Assembly (NCBI GenBank): GCA_965248815.1
Contig: CBDFKK010000008.1
Span: 372,001 to 436,000, forward strand
Origin: CBDFKK01 sp965248815
GTDB lineage: Bacteria > Pseudomonadota > Alphaproteobacteria > SMXP01
DNA length: 64,000 nucleotides
Direction: 5' to 3'
Shown: piece by piece, positions 7,949-16,513 of the stretch
How positions within the stretch are numbered: position 1 is the stretch's first letter
Layout: each line of letters begins with the position of its first letter
The notes under the pieces: generated by a model
What the model was told of the DNA's origin: nothing
The model's input: only the letters and a program-made list of their open reading frames with translations
The model's database searches: none
Position numbers and translations under genes: made by a program

Positions 7949-10900
7949 ATGCAAAAAATGACTCCTTACGCCGAGTTACAAGTGACAACGAATTACAGTT
8001 TTTTGCGCGGGGGCGCACACGCAGACGAATTGGTCGCGACGGCGAAAGCTTTGGGGCTTAAGGCCATCGGCATTGCCGACCGCAACACACTCGCGGGCGC
8101 GGTGCGCGCGCACGTGGCCGCAAAGCGCGAAGGATTGCGTCTCGTCGTGGGCGCCCGGCTCGACTTGAACGACGGGCCGAGCCTTCTTTGTTACCCAACC
8201 GACCGCGCAGCTTATGGGCGCTTGTGCCAACTGTTAACGCTGGGGCAACGGCGCGTCGACAAAGGTGAGTGCGAGCTTTACTTGGAAGACGTTTACGCCC
8301 ACGCGGAGGCCCAAATCTTTATTGCCCTTCCGCCCGAACACGACCTCGAACGTTTCGAAGCTCAGCTGAAAGACATACGCGGCAATCTCGAAACGTTTTA
8401 TCTCGCCGCGACCTATCTTTATCGCGGCCCCGACCGCAAACGCCTCGGTCAGTTGGCCGCGATTGCAAAGCGCTGCAACACGCCCCTCGTCGCCACCAAC
8501 GACGTGCACTATCACGTCCCCGAACGTCGCCCCTTACAAGACGTCATCACCTGCATTCGCGAGGGCTGCACCATTGCCGAGGCGGGTTTTCACCTTCACG
8601 CCAACGCGGAGCGCCACTTGAAGCCGGCAGAAGAAATGCTGCGTCTCTTTAAAGGCTATGACGACGCGGTCGCGCGCTCAGGCGAGATCGTCGACCAGTG
8701 CAATTTCAGTCTCGAGGAATTGCGTTACGAATATCCCGACGAGCCGGTGCCCCAAGGCAAAAGCCCCCAAGAGCATTTGATCGATCTCACTTGGGAAGGC
8801 GCCGCATGGCGGTACCCCGACGGCGTCTCCGATAAAATCAAAGCGACATTGCGCCACGAGCTCGACTTAATCGAGGAGCTCAATTACGCGCCCTACTTTC
8901 TCACCGTCTACGACATTGTAAAGTTCGCGCGGTCTCAAGAGATCTTGTGCCAGGGCCGAGGCTCGGCAGCCAACTCGGCGGTGTGTTATTGCCTCGGCAT
9001 CACCGCCGTCGACCCGACGGAAATCGATTTGTTATTCGAGCGTTTCGTCAGCGCGGAACGTAATGAACCCCCGGACATCGACGTCGATTTCGAGCACGAG
9101 CGGCGCGAAGAAGTCATTCAATATATATATGAGCGCTACGGCCGGGCCCGCGCGGGGCTCGCTGCCACCGTCATTACCTATCGCGGACGCAGCGCCGTGC
9201 GCGAAGTCGGCAAAGTCATGGGCCTGTCAGAAGACGTGGTCGGCACGCTCGCGGGCACCGTCTGGGGGCGCATGAGCGACGGCCTGCGCGACGAACAAAT
9301 CCGTCAAGCGGGGCTCGACCCGGACGATGCGCTCCTCCACCGCACTCTCGAGCTCACCGACGAACTCATCGGCTTTCCCCGCCATCTGTCGCAACATGTC
9401 GGCGGCTTTGTGCTGACCCGCGGACCTTTATGCGAAGTCGTGCCTATCGGTAATGCCGCCATGGAAGACCGCACCGTCGTCGAATGGGACAAGGACGATC
9501 TCGACGCTTTGGGCATTTTGAAAGTGGATGTGCTCGGCCTCGGCATGCTCACCTGCATCCGCAAATGTTTTGAGCTGCTCAAAGACCACTACGATAAAGA
9601 CATGTCGCTCGCCAGCGTGCCGCGCGAAGACCCGGCGGTTTACGACATGTTGTGCGTGGCGGATTCCGTCGGCGTCTTTCAAGTGGAAAGCCGCGCGCAA
9701 ATGAACATGCTACCGCGTCTCAAACCGCGCAAATTTTACGACCTCGTTATCGAAGTCGCGATCGTACGCCCAGGCCCCATTCAAGGAGACATGGTCCATC
9801 CTTATTTACGAAGGCGGAGCGGCGCCGAGCCCGTCGAGTTCCCCTCACCGGACCCGGCCCATGGGCCGCCGGATGAATTGAAACGCGTGCTCAACAAAAC
9901 TTTGGGCGTGCCCCTCTTTCAAGAACAAGCCATGCGCATCGCCATCGATGCGGCGAAATTCACGCCGGCAGAAGCCAATCAATTGCGCCACGCCATGGCG
10001 ACGTTCCGGCGGCGCGGCACCATCGACACGCTCAAAGACAAGCTCATCAATCGCATGGTCGAACGCGGCTACACGCCCGACTTTGCCGCCCGCTGTTTCA
10101 AGCAGATCGAGGGCTTCGGCGACTACGGCTTTCCCGAAAGCCATTCGGCGAGCTTTGCCCATTTGGTCTATGTCTCGTCGTGGCTCAAATGTCATTACCC
10201 GGTGGTCTTCGCCTGCGGCCTTTTGAATTCCCAGCCCATGGGTTTTTACGCGCCCGCGCAAATTGTGCGCGACGCCCGCGAACACGAGTGCGAAGTGCTG
10301 CCCGTCGACATCAATCACAGTTTTTGGGATGGCGCGCTGGAGCCCGCGAAGAAAGAGGGATGGGCCTTGCGCCTCGGCACCCGCCATGTGGACGGGTTCG
10401 GTGAAGCGCACGGCTTGAGCTTACAAGAGGCGCGACTTACACCGTATACGGACGTTTATGATTTATGGCAGCGCGGAGGGCTGCCCGTCGCGCAAATCGA
10501 AAAGCTCGCCGCCGCCGACGCGTTCCGCTCTATCGGCCTCGACCGGCGCCAAGCCTTGTGGGAGGTACGGGCCTTGAAAGCGCGCGATCCCTTGCCCTTG
10601 TTCGCCCACGTCGAGGTCCGCGACAGTGGCGCAGAACCCAAAGTAACGCTGCCGGTGATGCCGTTGGGCGAACACGTCATCAACGATTATCAAACCTTGC
10701 GCCTGTCCTTGAAAGCGCATCCAATCTCGTTTTTGCGCAACGAGTTCACGCGTGGGCGCATCATTTCCAATAACGCGCTCAAAACGACGCCCAACGGGCG
10801 CTGGGTGACGGTCGCGGGCGTCGTGCTCATCCGCCAACGGCCTGGCACCGCCAAGGGCGTCGTCTTTATGACTCTCGAAGACGAGACGGGCGTCGCCAAC

Positions 10901-11191
10901 GCGGTCATCTGGCCCAAGATGCTGGAGAAGTATCGCCGCATTGTTATGTCGAGCCGGCTGATCATGATCCGCGGCACCATTCAGTCCCACGAGGGCGTCA
11001 TCCACGTGGTCGCCAAACATATCGAAGACTACACCCACTTGCTCGGCCGCCTCACCGACGACACTGCGACCTTCAAGCCGCCGCTGGGCCGCGCCGACGA
11101 AGTCAAACGCCCGGGCCCCGATCCCAACTCCTACCCAAGGGGCCACCCGCGCAATGTACGCATCATCCCGAAGTCGCGGGATTTTCACTAA
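7949..11191 (+). CDS. dnaE2: Error-prone DNA polymerase DnaE2 (ImuC)
   Basis: A 1080-residue C-family translesion polymerase that works with ImuA and ImuB after DNA damage. It begins with the PHP domain (YAELQVTTNYSFLRGGAHAD). The palm carries the catalytic acids in PPDIDVDFEHERREE (about residue 374) and ILKVDVLGLGML (about 526), followed by the fingers and an OB fold near 950 (VTVAGVVLIRQRPG). The length is that of DnaE2. I choose the ATG at 7949 (7958 is also possible); an in-frame TTG at 7904 lies inside the repeat and is rejected. In most genomes it follows imuB directly; here a GIY-YIG gene and repeats intervene. Confidence 0.95.
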   Translation: MQKMTPYAELQVTTNYSFLRGGAHADELVATAKALGLKAIGIADRNTLAGAVRAHVAAKREGLRLVVGARLDLNDGPSLLCYPTDRAAYGRLCQLLTLGQRRVDKGECELYLEDVYAHAEAQIFIALPPEHDLERFEAQLKDIRGNLETFYLAATYLYRGPDRKRLGQLAAIAKRCNTPLVATNDVHYHVPERRPLQDVITCIREGCTIAEAGFHLHANAERHLKPAEEMLRLFKGYDDAVARSGEIVDQCNFSLEELRYEYPDEPVPQGKSPQEHLIDLTWEGAAWRYPDGVSDKIKATLRHELDLIEELNYAPYFLTVYDIVKFARSQEILCQGRGSAANSAVCYCLGITAVDPTEIDLLFERFVSAERNEPPDIDVDFEHERREEVIQYIYERYGRARAGLAATVITYRGRSAVREVGKVMGLSEDVVGTLAGTVWGRMSDGLRDEQIRQAGLDPDDALLHRTLELTDELIGFPRHLSQHVGGFVLTRGPLCEVVPIGNAAMEDRTVVEWDKDDLDALGILKVDVLGLGMLTCIRKCFELLKDHYDKDMSLASVPREDPAVYDMLCVADSVGVFQVESRAQMNMLPRLKPRKFYDLVIEVAIVRPGPIQGDMVHPYLRRRSGAEPVEFPSPDPAHGPPDELKRVLNKTLGVPLFQEQAMRIAIDAAKFTPAEANQLRHAMATFRRRGTIDTLKDKLINRMVERGYTPDFAARCFKQIEGFGDYGFPESHSASFAHLVYVSSWLKCHYPVVFACGLLNSQPMGFYAPAQIVRDAREHECEVLPVDINHSFWDGALEPAKKEGWALRLGTRHVDGFGEAHGLSLQEARLTPYTDVYDLWQRGGLPVAQIEKLAAADAFRSIGLDRRQALWEVRALKARDPLPLFAHVEVRDSGAEPKVTLPVMPLGEHVINDYQTLRLSLKAHPISFLRNEFTRGRIISNNALKTTPNGRWVTVAGVVLIRQRPGTAKGVVFMTLEDETGVANAVIWPKMLEKYRRIVMSSRLIMIRGTIQSHEGVIHVVAKHIEDYTHLLGRLTDDTATFKPPLGRADEVKRPGPDPNSYPRGHPRNVRIIPKSRDFH

Positions 11192-11312
11192 GGAGACGGC
11201 AAGCAAGAATCGCTCAGTAGTAATAGCGGATCTAGTTTCCTAAAGTTGTCGCTCGGTTATTGTCGGCACTAACGTATAAAGTCTTAGCTTTGCAAATTCT
11301 TGGGCATATTCT

Positions 11313-11768
11313 ATGGCTCGCACAGACTACACGGACGAAGCAAAGTCATTGTTCATCGAAATCGCTGAGAAACATGAGCTGAACTATCACTTTGATGAAA
11401 AGGCGCCAGTAGAACTATTGATGGAGATTTCCGCGCAACCCGGACTCAGCCTTGATTTGTCAATGTGTCTACAAAATTGGGACGAGCTCTGGCTATGGGT
11501 CGACACAGGCAGTTTTTGCATGTTCCCATTTGACGAGAAGCACGATCGTTATAGACAAGGTGTTGACGGATTTATTTCGGGCAATGGCCGGATTGTCAAA
11601 AAAGTACAAGGTCCCTGGAACTGGCAGAGAGGTGCGCTCCTGCAAATCAAAACCGAAAAGGGATGGGAGCGTGTCGCGAGTGGTGGAAATATGTTCCGGA
11701 TGCCTTTTTTAAGTCAGTCCGAAGTAATCGTCGTAAACGAAGAGGCTCATCTCAAACAAAATCGTTAG
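11313..11768 (+). CDS. Hypothetical protein
   Basis: A 151-residue soluble protein rich in aromatic and acidic residues (LQNWDELWLWVDTGSFCMF; QGPWNWQRG). There is no signal peptide or membrane segment. I recognise no domain. There is no good ribosome-binding site before the ATG, but the frame is long and its amino-acid use is protein-like. It stands alone between dnaE2 and repeat copy D, and its A+T content looks higher than that of dnaE2, which hints at a separate origin. Confidence 0.6.
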   Translation: MARTDYTDEAKSLFIEIAEKHELNYHFDEKAPVELLMEISAQPGLSLDLSMCLQNWDELWLWVDTGSFCMFPFDEKHDRYRQGVDGFISGNGRIVKKVQGPWNWQRGALLQIKTEKGWERVASGGNMFRMPFLSQSEVIVVNEEAHLKQNR

Positions 11769-11770
11769 TC

Positions 11771-11950
11771 GCCCATGGATTCCGGATCGCTAACTTTTCT
11801 TCCCAAATCGGAGATTTGGAGAAAAATTGCGTCCGGAATGACGCAGAGAAGGAACGGGAGCCCGGTAAAATAATCCCCGTCATTCCGGACGTTAGGTGAG
11901 CCCAAAGACCGACGGTCTTTGGCAAGTGAACCTTGCGATCCGGAATCCAG
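11771..11950. repeat. Palindromic repeat, copy D (full)
   Basis: Full copy just after the stop of the 151-residue hypothetical gene. Its edges are GCCCATGGATTCCGGATCG and GCGATCCGGAATCC. The first-half stem is CCAAATC/GATTTGG around GGA. The second-half stem is CCAAAGACC/GGTCTTTGG around GAC. The mid-junction GTCATTCCGGACGTTAGGTG is shared with copy E. Confidence 0.85.
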
Positions 11951-12009
11951 GATGATGAGTAACCGCGTATCTAGTCCTATCGTCGGCAGAACTTGGGCAG
12001 GCCAATGGA

Positions 12010-12030
12010 TCCCACGGCCGAGCCGCGGGA
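12010..12030. repeat. Short REP-like hairpin in the chrA leader
   Basis: TCCCACGGC pairs with GCCGCGGGA (one mismatch) on a CGA loop within CCAATGGATCCC...GGGATGAC. This is a second repeat type, different from copies A-E. Its place inside an apparently open frame upstream of chrA is why I reject the longer start at 11993. Confidence 0.55.
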
Positions 12031-12088
12031 TGACAAGCGGAAACGTAAACTCCGTTTCTGTGACACAAAAGTGCGCTATGAAGGGCGT

Positions 12089-13300
12089 ATGGATGACGCC
12101 GAAAAAACAGAGGCCGCAATACCACGGGAAAGCGCTGGCGAAGTGTTCGCAGCATTCTTACGGCTGGGGTTGACCTCGTTCGGCGGGCCGGTCGCGCATA
12201 TCGGTTATTTTCGCGACGCGTTCGTCGTGCGCCGCAAGTGGCTCACCGATGCGGCCTATGCGGATCTCGTCGCGCTCGCGCAATTTCTGCCCGGCCCGGC
12301 GTCGAGCCAAGTGGGCATGGCGTTGGGCTTGCAGCGCGCGGGGCTCCTTGGACTACTCGCGGCCTGGACGGCGTTCACTTTGCCGTCAGCTATTCTGCTC
12401 GTGGCCTTCGCCTATGGCGTCACGACCATCAACGATGTGATCGGCAACACCTGGATCGTTGGCTTGAAAGCGGCAGCAGTTGCCGTGGTCGCACACGCGG
12501 TCTTGGGCATGGCGCGCACGCTTGCACCGGACGCGCCCCGCGCCACTGTCGCTGTAGGCGGCATGGCGATCACACTGCTCATGCCCGGCGTCAACGGACA
12601 GCTCAGCGTCATCGTGCTTGGCGCGCTTGCCGGTTTCGTGCTCCCACAATCCGCAACGAACGAAGAGAACGGCGCACTGACCGTACCCATCTCGCGCGGC
12701 CTTGCCATCGCAAGTCTCGTTTTGTTTTTCGCGATCTTGTTCGGTCTGCCATTGCTGGGCTCACTCACGGCATCTCCAGAACTCACATTGTTCGACCGCT
12801 TCTATCGTGCGGGCGCGCTGGTCTTTGGCGGCGGCCATGTCGTGCTGCCGCTGTTGCAAGCAGAAGTGGTCGAAACGGGTCTCGTGTCGGGCGGCGATTT
12901 CCTCGCAGGCTATGGCGCGGCGCAGGCGGTCCCCGGGCCGCTCTTCACCTTCGCCGCCTATCTCGGCACGGTTGCACAGCAAAGCCCAAGCGGATTGGCC
13001 GGTGCGGCGGTCGCACTTGGTGCGATCTTTCTGCCGTCGGCACTTTTAATTGTCGGTGGACTGACGTTTTGGAGCGAGCTGCGCCGCTCGCCTCTCGCAC
13101 AGCGCCTGCTCCGCGGTGTCAATGCGGCAGTGGTCGGCCTGCTCGCGGCCGCGTTTTACAATCCGGTGTTCACGAGCGGTGTCACATCACCCGAGACGAT
13201 GGTCTTGGCCGCCGTGTCATTCGTGGCGCTGGTCGCCTGGTCTGCCCCTGCCTGGGCGGTGGTCATCGGCGCTGGCGTCTTCGCCGCCGTCTTGTTGTAA
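12089..13300 (+). CDS. chrA: Chromate efflux transporter (ChrA, two-domain)
   Basis: A membrane transporter of about 403 residues from the long-chain CHR family, exporting chromate from the cytoplasm. It has two homologous halves. The first has RLGLTSFGGPVAHIGYFRDA and AQFLPGPASSQVGMALG. The second has GALVFGGGHVVLPLL and YGAAQAVPGPLFTFAAYLG. I start it at MDDAEKTEAA because GAAGG precedes that ATG at a good distance and the longer frame crosses the REP-like hairpin. No chromate regulator is adjacent. It lies 66 bp before mtnA and may share its transcript. Confidence 0.88.
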   Translation: MDDAEKTEAAIPRESAGEVFAAFLRLGLTSFGGPVAHIGYFRDAFVVRRKWLTDAAYADLVALAQFLPGPASSQVGMALGLQRAGLLGLLAAWTAFTLPSAILLVAFAYGVTTINDVIGNTWIVGLKAAAVAVVAHAVLGMARTLAPDAPRATVAVGGMAITLLMPGVNGQLSVIVLGALAGFVLPQSATNEENGALTVPISRGLAIASLVLFFAILFGLPLLGSLTASPELTLFDRFYRAGALVFGGGHVVLPLLQAEVVETGLVSGGDFLAGYGAAQAVPGPLFTFAAYLGTVAQQSPSGLAGAAVALGAIFLPSALLIVGGLTFWSELRRSPLAQRLLRGVNAAVVGLLAAAFYNPVFTSGVTSPETMVLAAVSFVALVAWSAPAWAVVIGAGVFAAVLL

Positions 13301-13366
13301 GTGACCCAAGGTGCAAAACTAACGCAATTGCGGATTCATTCAGAAAAATCGGGAACGACACAAAGT

Positions 13367-14461
13367 ATGAAGGTCAACGGCACACCAATGCGCACGATTT
13401 GGCTGGCAGACGACGGCCAGACCGTGGAGATCATCGATCAAACGCGGCTGCCGTTTGAATATGAAATCGCAAAACTGGAATCCGTCGCTGACGCGGCCCA
13501 TGCCATTTCTTCTATGCAAGTGCGCGGGGCACCCTTGATCGGCGCGACCGCCGCCTATGGCATGGCACTCGGAATGGTGGCGGACACGGGCGACCGCTCT
13601 TTACAATCAACTTATGACACCCTTCTCGCGACACGGCCGACGGCGTCCAACTTACGTTGGGCGCTCGACGATATGCGCATCGCTTTGGAGCCCATGGGAG
13701 CCAATGCACGGCGTGCGGCGGCCTATAACCGCGCTGCCCAAATCGCCGATGACGACGTCGAAATCTGCCGGAAGATCGGCGTGCATGGGTTGACCTTGTT
13801 CGAGGGCATCGCGGCGGCAAAGAAAGACGGCCCGATTAATGTGCTGACCCATTGCAATGCGGGTTGGCTCGCCACCGTCGATTGGGGGACGGCGACAGCG
13901 CCCATCTATATGGCACACGACAAGGGCCTCGACATCCATGTCTGGGTCGATGAAACACGGCCGCGCAATCAGGGTTCTTTTTTGACGGCTTGGGAACTCG
14001 GTCAACACGGCGTGCCCCATACCGTCATCGCCGATAATGTCGGTGGGCATTTGATGCAACACGGCCAAGTGGACTTGTGCATCACCGGAACTGATCGCAC
14101 CGTCGCCAGCGGCGATGTCGCCAACAAAATCGGAACATATCTGAAAGCCTTGGCGGCACATGACAATGATGTGCCGTTCTATGTGGCTCTTCCCGGCCCG
14201 ACCATCGACTGGAACATATCCGATGGGGTCGCCGATATTCCTATCGAACAGCGCGACGCGGAGGAATTGACGCAAGTCCGTGGACGGACGAGTTCCGGCG
14301 CGCTCGAAACTGTATCGATCATCGCGCCGGGCAGCGATGCAGCCAACTACGCCTTCGACGTGACGCCCGCACGCCTTGTGACAGGCCTCATCACCGAGCG
14401 CGGCATCGCGGAAGCATCGCAGGGCGGTCTTCTCAGCCTCTATCCGGAACGGCGCGCATGA
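13367..14461 (+). CDS. mtnA: S-methyl-5-thioribose-1-phosphate isomerase
   Basis: A 364-residue cytosolic isomerase of methionine salvage that turns methylthioribose-1-phosphate into methylthioribulose-1-phosphate. Visible family blocks are MQVRGAPLIGATAAYG, LTHCNAGWLATVDWGTA with the catalytic Cys, and TGTDRTVASGDVANKIGTY with the catalytic Asp. I start it at MKVNGTPMRTIW; the in-frame GTG at 13301 adds an atypical extension. The stop overlaps the next gene by ATGA. Other salvage genes (mtnK, mtnP and so on) are not in the window. Confidence 0.93.
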   Translation: MKVNGTPMRTIWLADDGQTVEIIDQTRLPFEYEIAKLESVADAAHAISSMQVRGAPLIGATAAYGMALGMVADTGDRSLQSTYDTLLATRPTASNLRWALDDMRIALEPMGANARRAAAYNRAAQIADDDVEICRKIGVHGLTLFEGIAAAKKDGPINVLTHCNAGWLATVDWGTATAPIYMAHDKGLDIHVWVDETRPRNQGSFLTAWELGQHGVPHTVIADNVGGHLMQHGQVDLCITGTDRTVASGDVANKIGTYLKALAAHDNDVPFYVALPGPTIDWNISDGVADIPIEQRDAEELTQVRGRTSSGALETVSIIAPGSDAANYAFDVTPARLVTGLITERGIAEASQGGLLSLYPERRA

Positions 14462-14949
14462 CACCGGGCCCTGAGACGGAATGTCAAAAACTCCGACGTA
14501 TTTTGAAGGCAGCTAATAGCATTGCCATTGTCGGTGCCAGTTCCAATTGGAAACGGCCGAGCTACTACGTCATGAAATATATGCAATCCAAAGGCTTTCG
14601 CATGACACCCGTGAACCCGGGATCGGCTGGCAAAGAAATTTTAGGCGAACCCGTCTATGCGACATTGAGCGAAATTCCCCACTACTTCGATCTGGTTCAG
14701 ATTTTCCGTCCATCGGATGCGGTACCACCAATCATCGATGAGGCCCTCGCTTTGGCTCATGATAAGGGCGTTCGCTTCATTTGGATGCAAATCGGCGTGC
14801 AACATAGTGAGGCAGCGGCGAAGGCAGAAGCAGCCGGCCTTGAAGTCGTTATGAACCGTTGCACAAAAATCGAATATGGCCGGCTCCACAGCGAATTGCG
14901 CTGGGGCGGATTTAATACTGGTGTTATTTCAAGCAAAAAGGCGAGGTAA
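14458..14949 (+). CDS. CoA-binding domain protein
   Basis: A 163-residue Rossmann-fold protein of the CoA-binding (CoA_binding_2, YccU-like) family. Landmarks are IAIVGASSNWKRPSYYV at residues 22-38, PVNPGSAGKEILGEPVYATL, FRPSDAVPPIIDEAL and FIWMQIGV. The function of this family is not established beyond nucleotide/CoA binding. It overlaps mtnA by four bases and ends four bases before metY, a common alphaproteobacterial arrangement that implies one operon. Confidence 0.85.
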   Translation: MTPGPETECQKLRRILKAANSIAIVGASSNWKRPSYYVMKYMQSKGFRMTPVNPGSAGKEILGEPVYATLSEIPHYFDLVQIFRPSDAVPPIIDEALALAHDKGVRFIWMQIGVQHSEAAAKAEAAGLEVVMNRCTKIEYGRLHSELRWGGFNTGVISSKKAR

Positions 14950-14952
14950 GGC

Positions 14953-16251
14953 ATGAGCGAGTCTGAAAGCACAAAAAACTACGGCTTTGAAACACGGATG
15001 ATCCACGCGGGCGCCCAGCCCGATCCGACCACGGGCGCGCGTCAGACGCCGATCTATCAAAACACCTCGTACGTCTTCGACGACGTGGAGCATGCGGCCT
15101 CTTTGTTCAACTTGCAGGCGTACGGTTTTATCTATTCGCGGCTGACCAATCCGACCGTATCGGTTTTGGAAGAGCGCATGGCCAACCTTGAAGGCGGGAC
15201 CGGCGCAACCTGCACAGCCTCGGGCCACGCCGCTCAGATCATGGCGTTCTTTCCGTTCATGGAACCCGGCGACGAGTTCATCGCTTCGACAAAACTCTAT
15301 GGCGGCTCGATCACTCAATTCGGCAAAACCTTTCAGAGATTCGGTTGGAACGTGCATTTTGTCGACACCGACGACCACGACGCCGTGCGCGGTGCCATCA
15401 CGCCCAAGTGCAAAGCGATCTTTGCCGAAAGTCTGGCCAATCCGGGCGGAGTCATAACAGATCTGTCGGCGCTGGCCGACATCGCGCACCATGCCGGTCT
15501 TGTCTTCATCGTCGACAACACGTTGGCGACGCCGGTTTTGTGCCGACCGTTCGAATGGGGCGCCGATCTCATCGCCCATTCGCTCACCAAATTCTTGTCG
15601 GGGAACGGAACGACCGTCGGCGGCTGCATCATTGACAGCGGCAAGTTTGATTGGGCCCAAAGCGAAAAGTTCGCGGGATTGACGGCACCCGATCCCGCCT
15701 ATCATGGAATCAAATTCCACTAAACGTTCGGCGATCTCGCCTTCACGATGCACGGACACGCAGTCGGCTTGCGCGATCTCGGCGCGACGATGGCGCCACA
15801 GAACGCCTTCTTGACGCTGCTTGGATTGGAAACGCTCTCGCTTCGCGTCGAGCGCCATTGCGAGAACGCACAAAAGGTCGCGGACTTTCTGAACGGTCAT
15901 GACCAAGTGACGTGGGTGTCGTATGCAGGCCTACCCGGCAACGAATACGCCGAACTCGCCAACAAATATCTGGGCGGCAAGGCGGGCTCCGTCTTCACCT
16001 TCGGGGTCAAAGGCGGCTATGACGCAGGGGTCCGTGTGGTCGAATCCTGCGAACTCTTGAGTCATGTCGCCAATATCGGCGATGCGCGCTCGCTCATCAT
16101 TCATCCAGCATCAACGACCCACCGGCAACTTACGGACGACCAGCGCGAGGCCGCCGGCGCCGGTCCCGACGTTGTACGGGTCTCGATCGGTCTCGAAACG
16201 GCGGATGACATTATTGCAGACTTGGATCAGGCGCTGTCGGCGGCGTCTTAG
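14953..16251 (+). pseudogene. metY: O-acetylhomoserine sulfhydrylase (MetY), broken by an in-frame TAA
   Basis: A PLP-dependent Cys/Met-metabolism enzyme making homocysteine (or methionine from methanethiol) out of O-acetylhomoserine. The frame reads ETRMIHAGAQPDPTTGARQ through the PLP lysine in HSLTKFLSGNGTTVGG, then meets TAA at 15721-15723 (codon 257). It continues in the same frame with TFGDLAFTMHGHAVGLRDLG to a normal C-terminus. In homologues the stop position reads Glu (FHETFG), so a single G-to-T change (GAA to TAA) explains it. The total would be about 432 residues. An internal ATG at 15748 could restart translation. It is either a true nonsense allele or a sequence error. Confidence 0.88.
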
Positions 16252-16289
16252 TCGAGACGACGATAGCCTGAAAACTCCACAGTGCTAAG

Positions 16290-16471
16290 TCATGGATTCC
16301 GGATCACGAAGTTTCCTGACCAAATCACAGATTTGGAAGAAACTTGCGTCCGGAATGACACGGAGTGATTTGCAGACTCACGATCCTTCTCTGCGTCATT
16401 CCGGACGTTAGGTGAGCCCAAAGACCAAGGGTCTTTGGCCAGCGAGCCTTACGATCCGGAATCAATGGGCG
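16290..16471. repeat. Palindromic repeat, copy E (full)
   Basis: Full copy between the convergent ends of metY and the methyltransferase gene. The first half shows nested pairing: AAGTTTC with GAAACTT outside and CCAAATC with GATTTGG inside, on an ACA loop. The second half has CCAAAGACC/GGTCTTTGG on AAG. Its edges are CATGGATTCCGGATC and GATCCGGAATCAATG. This is the last copy found; none was seen in the remaining 47 kb. Confidence 0.85.
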
Positions 16472-16513
16472 TTGCCGAAATCAGAAGAGCAAACGTTGTT
16501 TAGAAATGGAGCC

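Noticed and set aside
8234..11206. Long open frames antisense to dnaE2 (for example 10463-11206 and 9845-10411)
   Set aside because: They are by-products of the G+C-rich dnaE2 codon use; they match no family and the sense frame is unambiguous.
11993..12088. A longer N-terminus for the chromate transporter
   Set aside because: It reads through a REP-like hairpin (PMDPTAEPRDDK is translated repeat); GAAGG supports the ATG at 12089.
12238..13458. A long Arg-rich frame overlapping chrA and mtnA
   Set aside because: It is Arg/His/Pro-rich, typical of an out-of-frame reading, while the other frame is a clear ChrA.
13301..14953. A SAM riboswitch before the methionine-related genes
   Set aside because: The gaps before mtnA and metY are 66 and 3 bp, too short for one, and I saw no conserved core.
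14929..15906. A 325-codon antisense frame opposite metY
   Set aside because: It is the complement shadow of a strongly conserved PLP enzyme, with no ribosome-binding site or domain.
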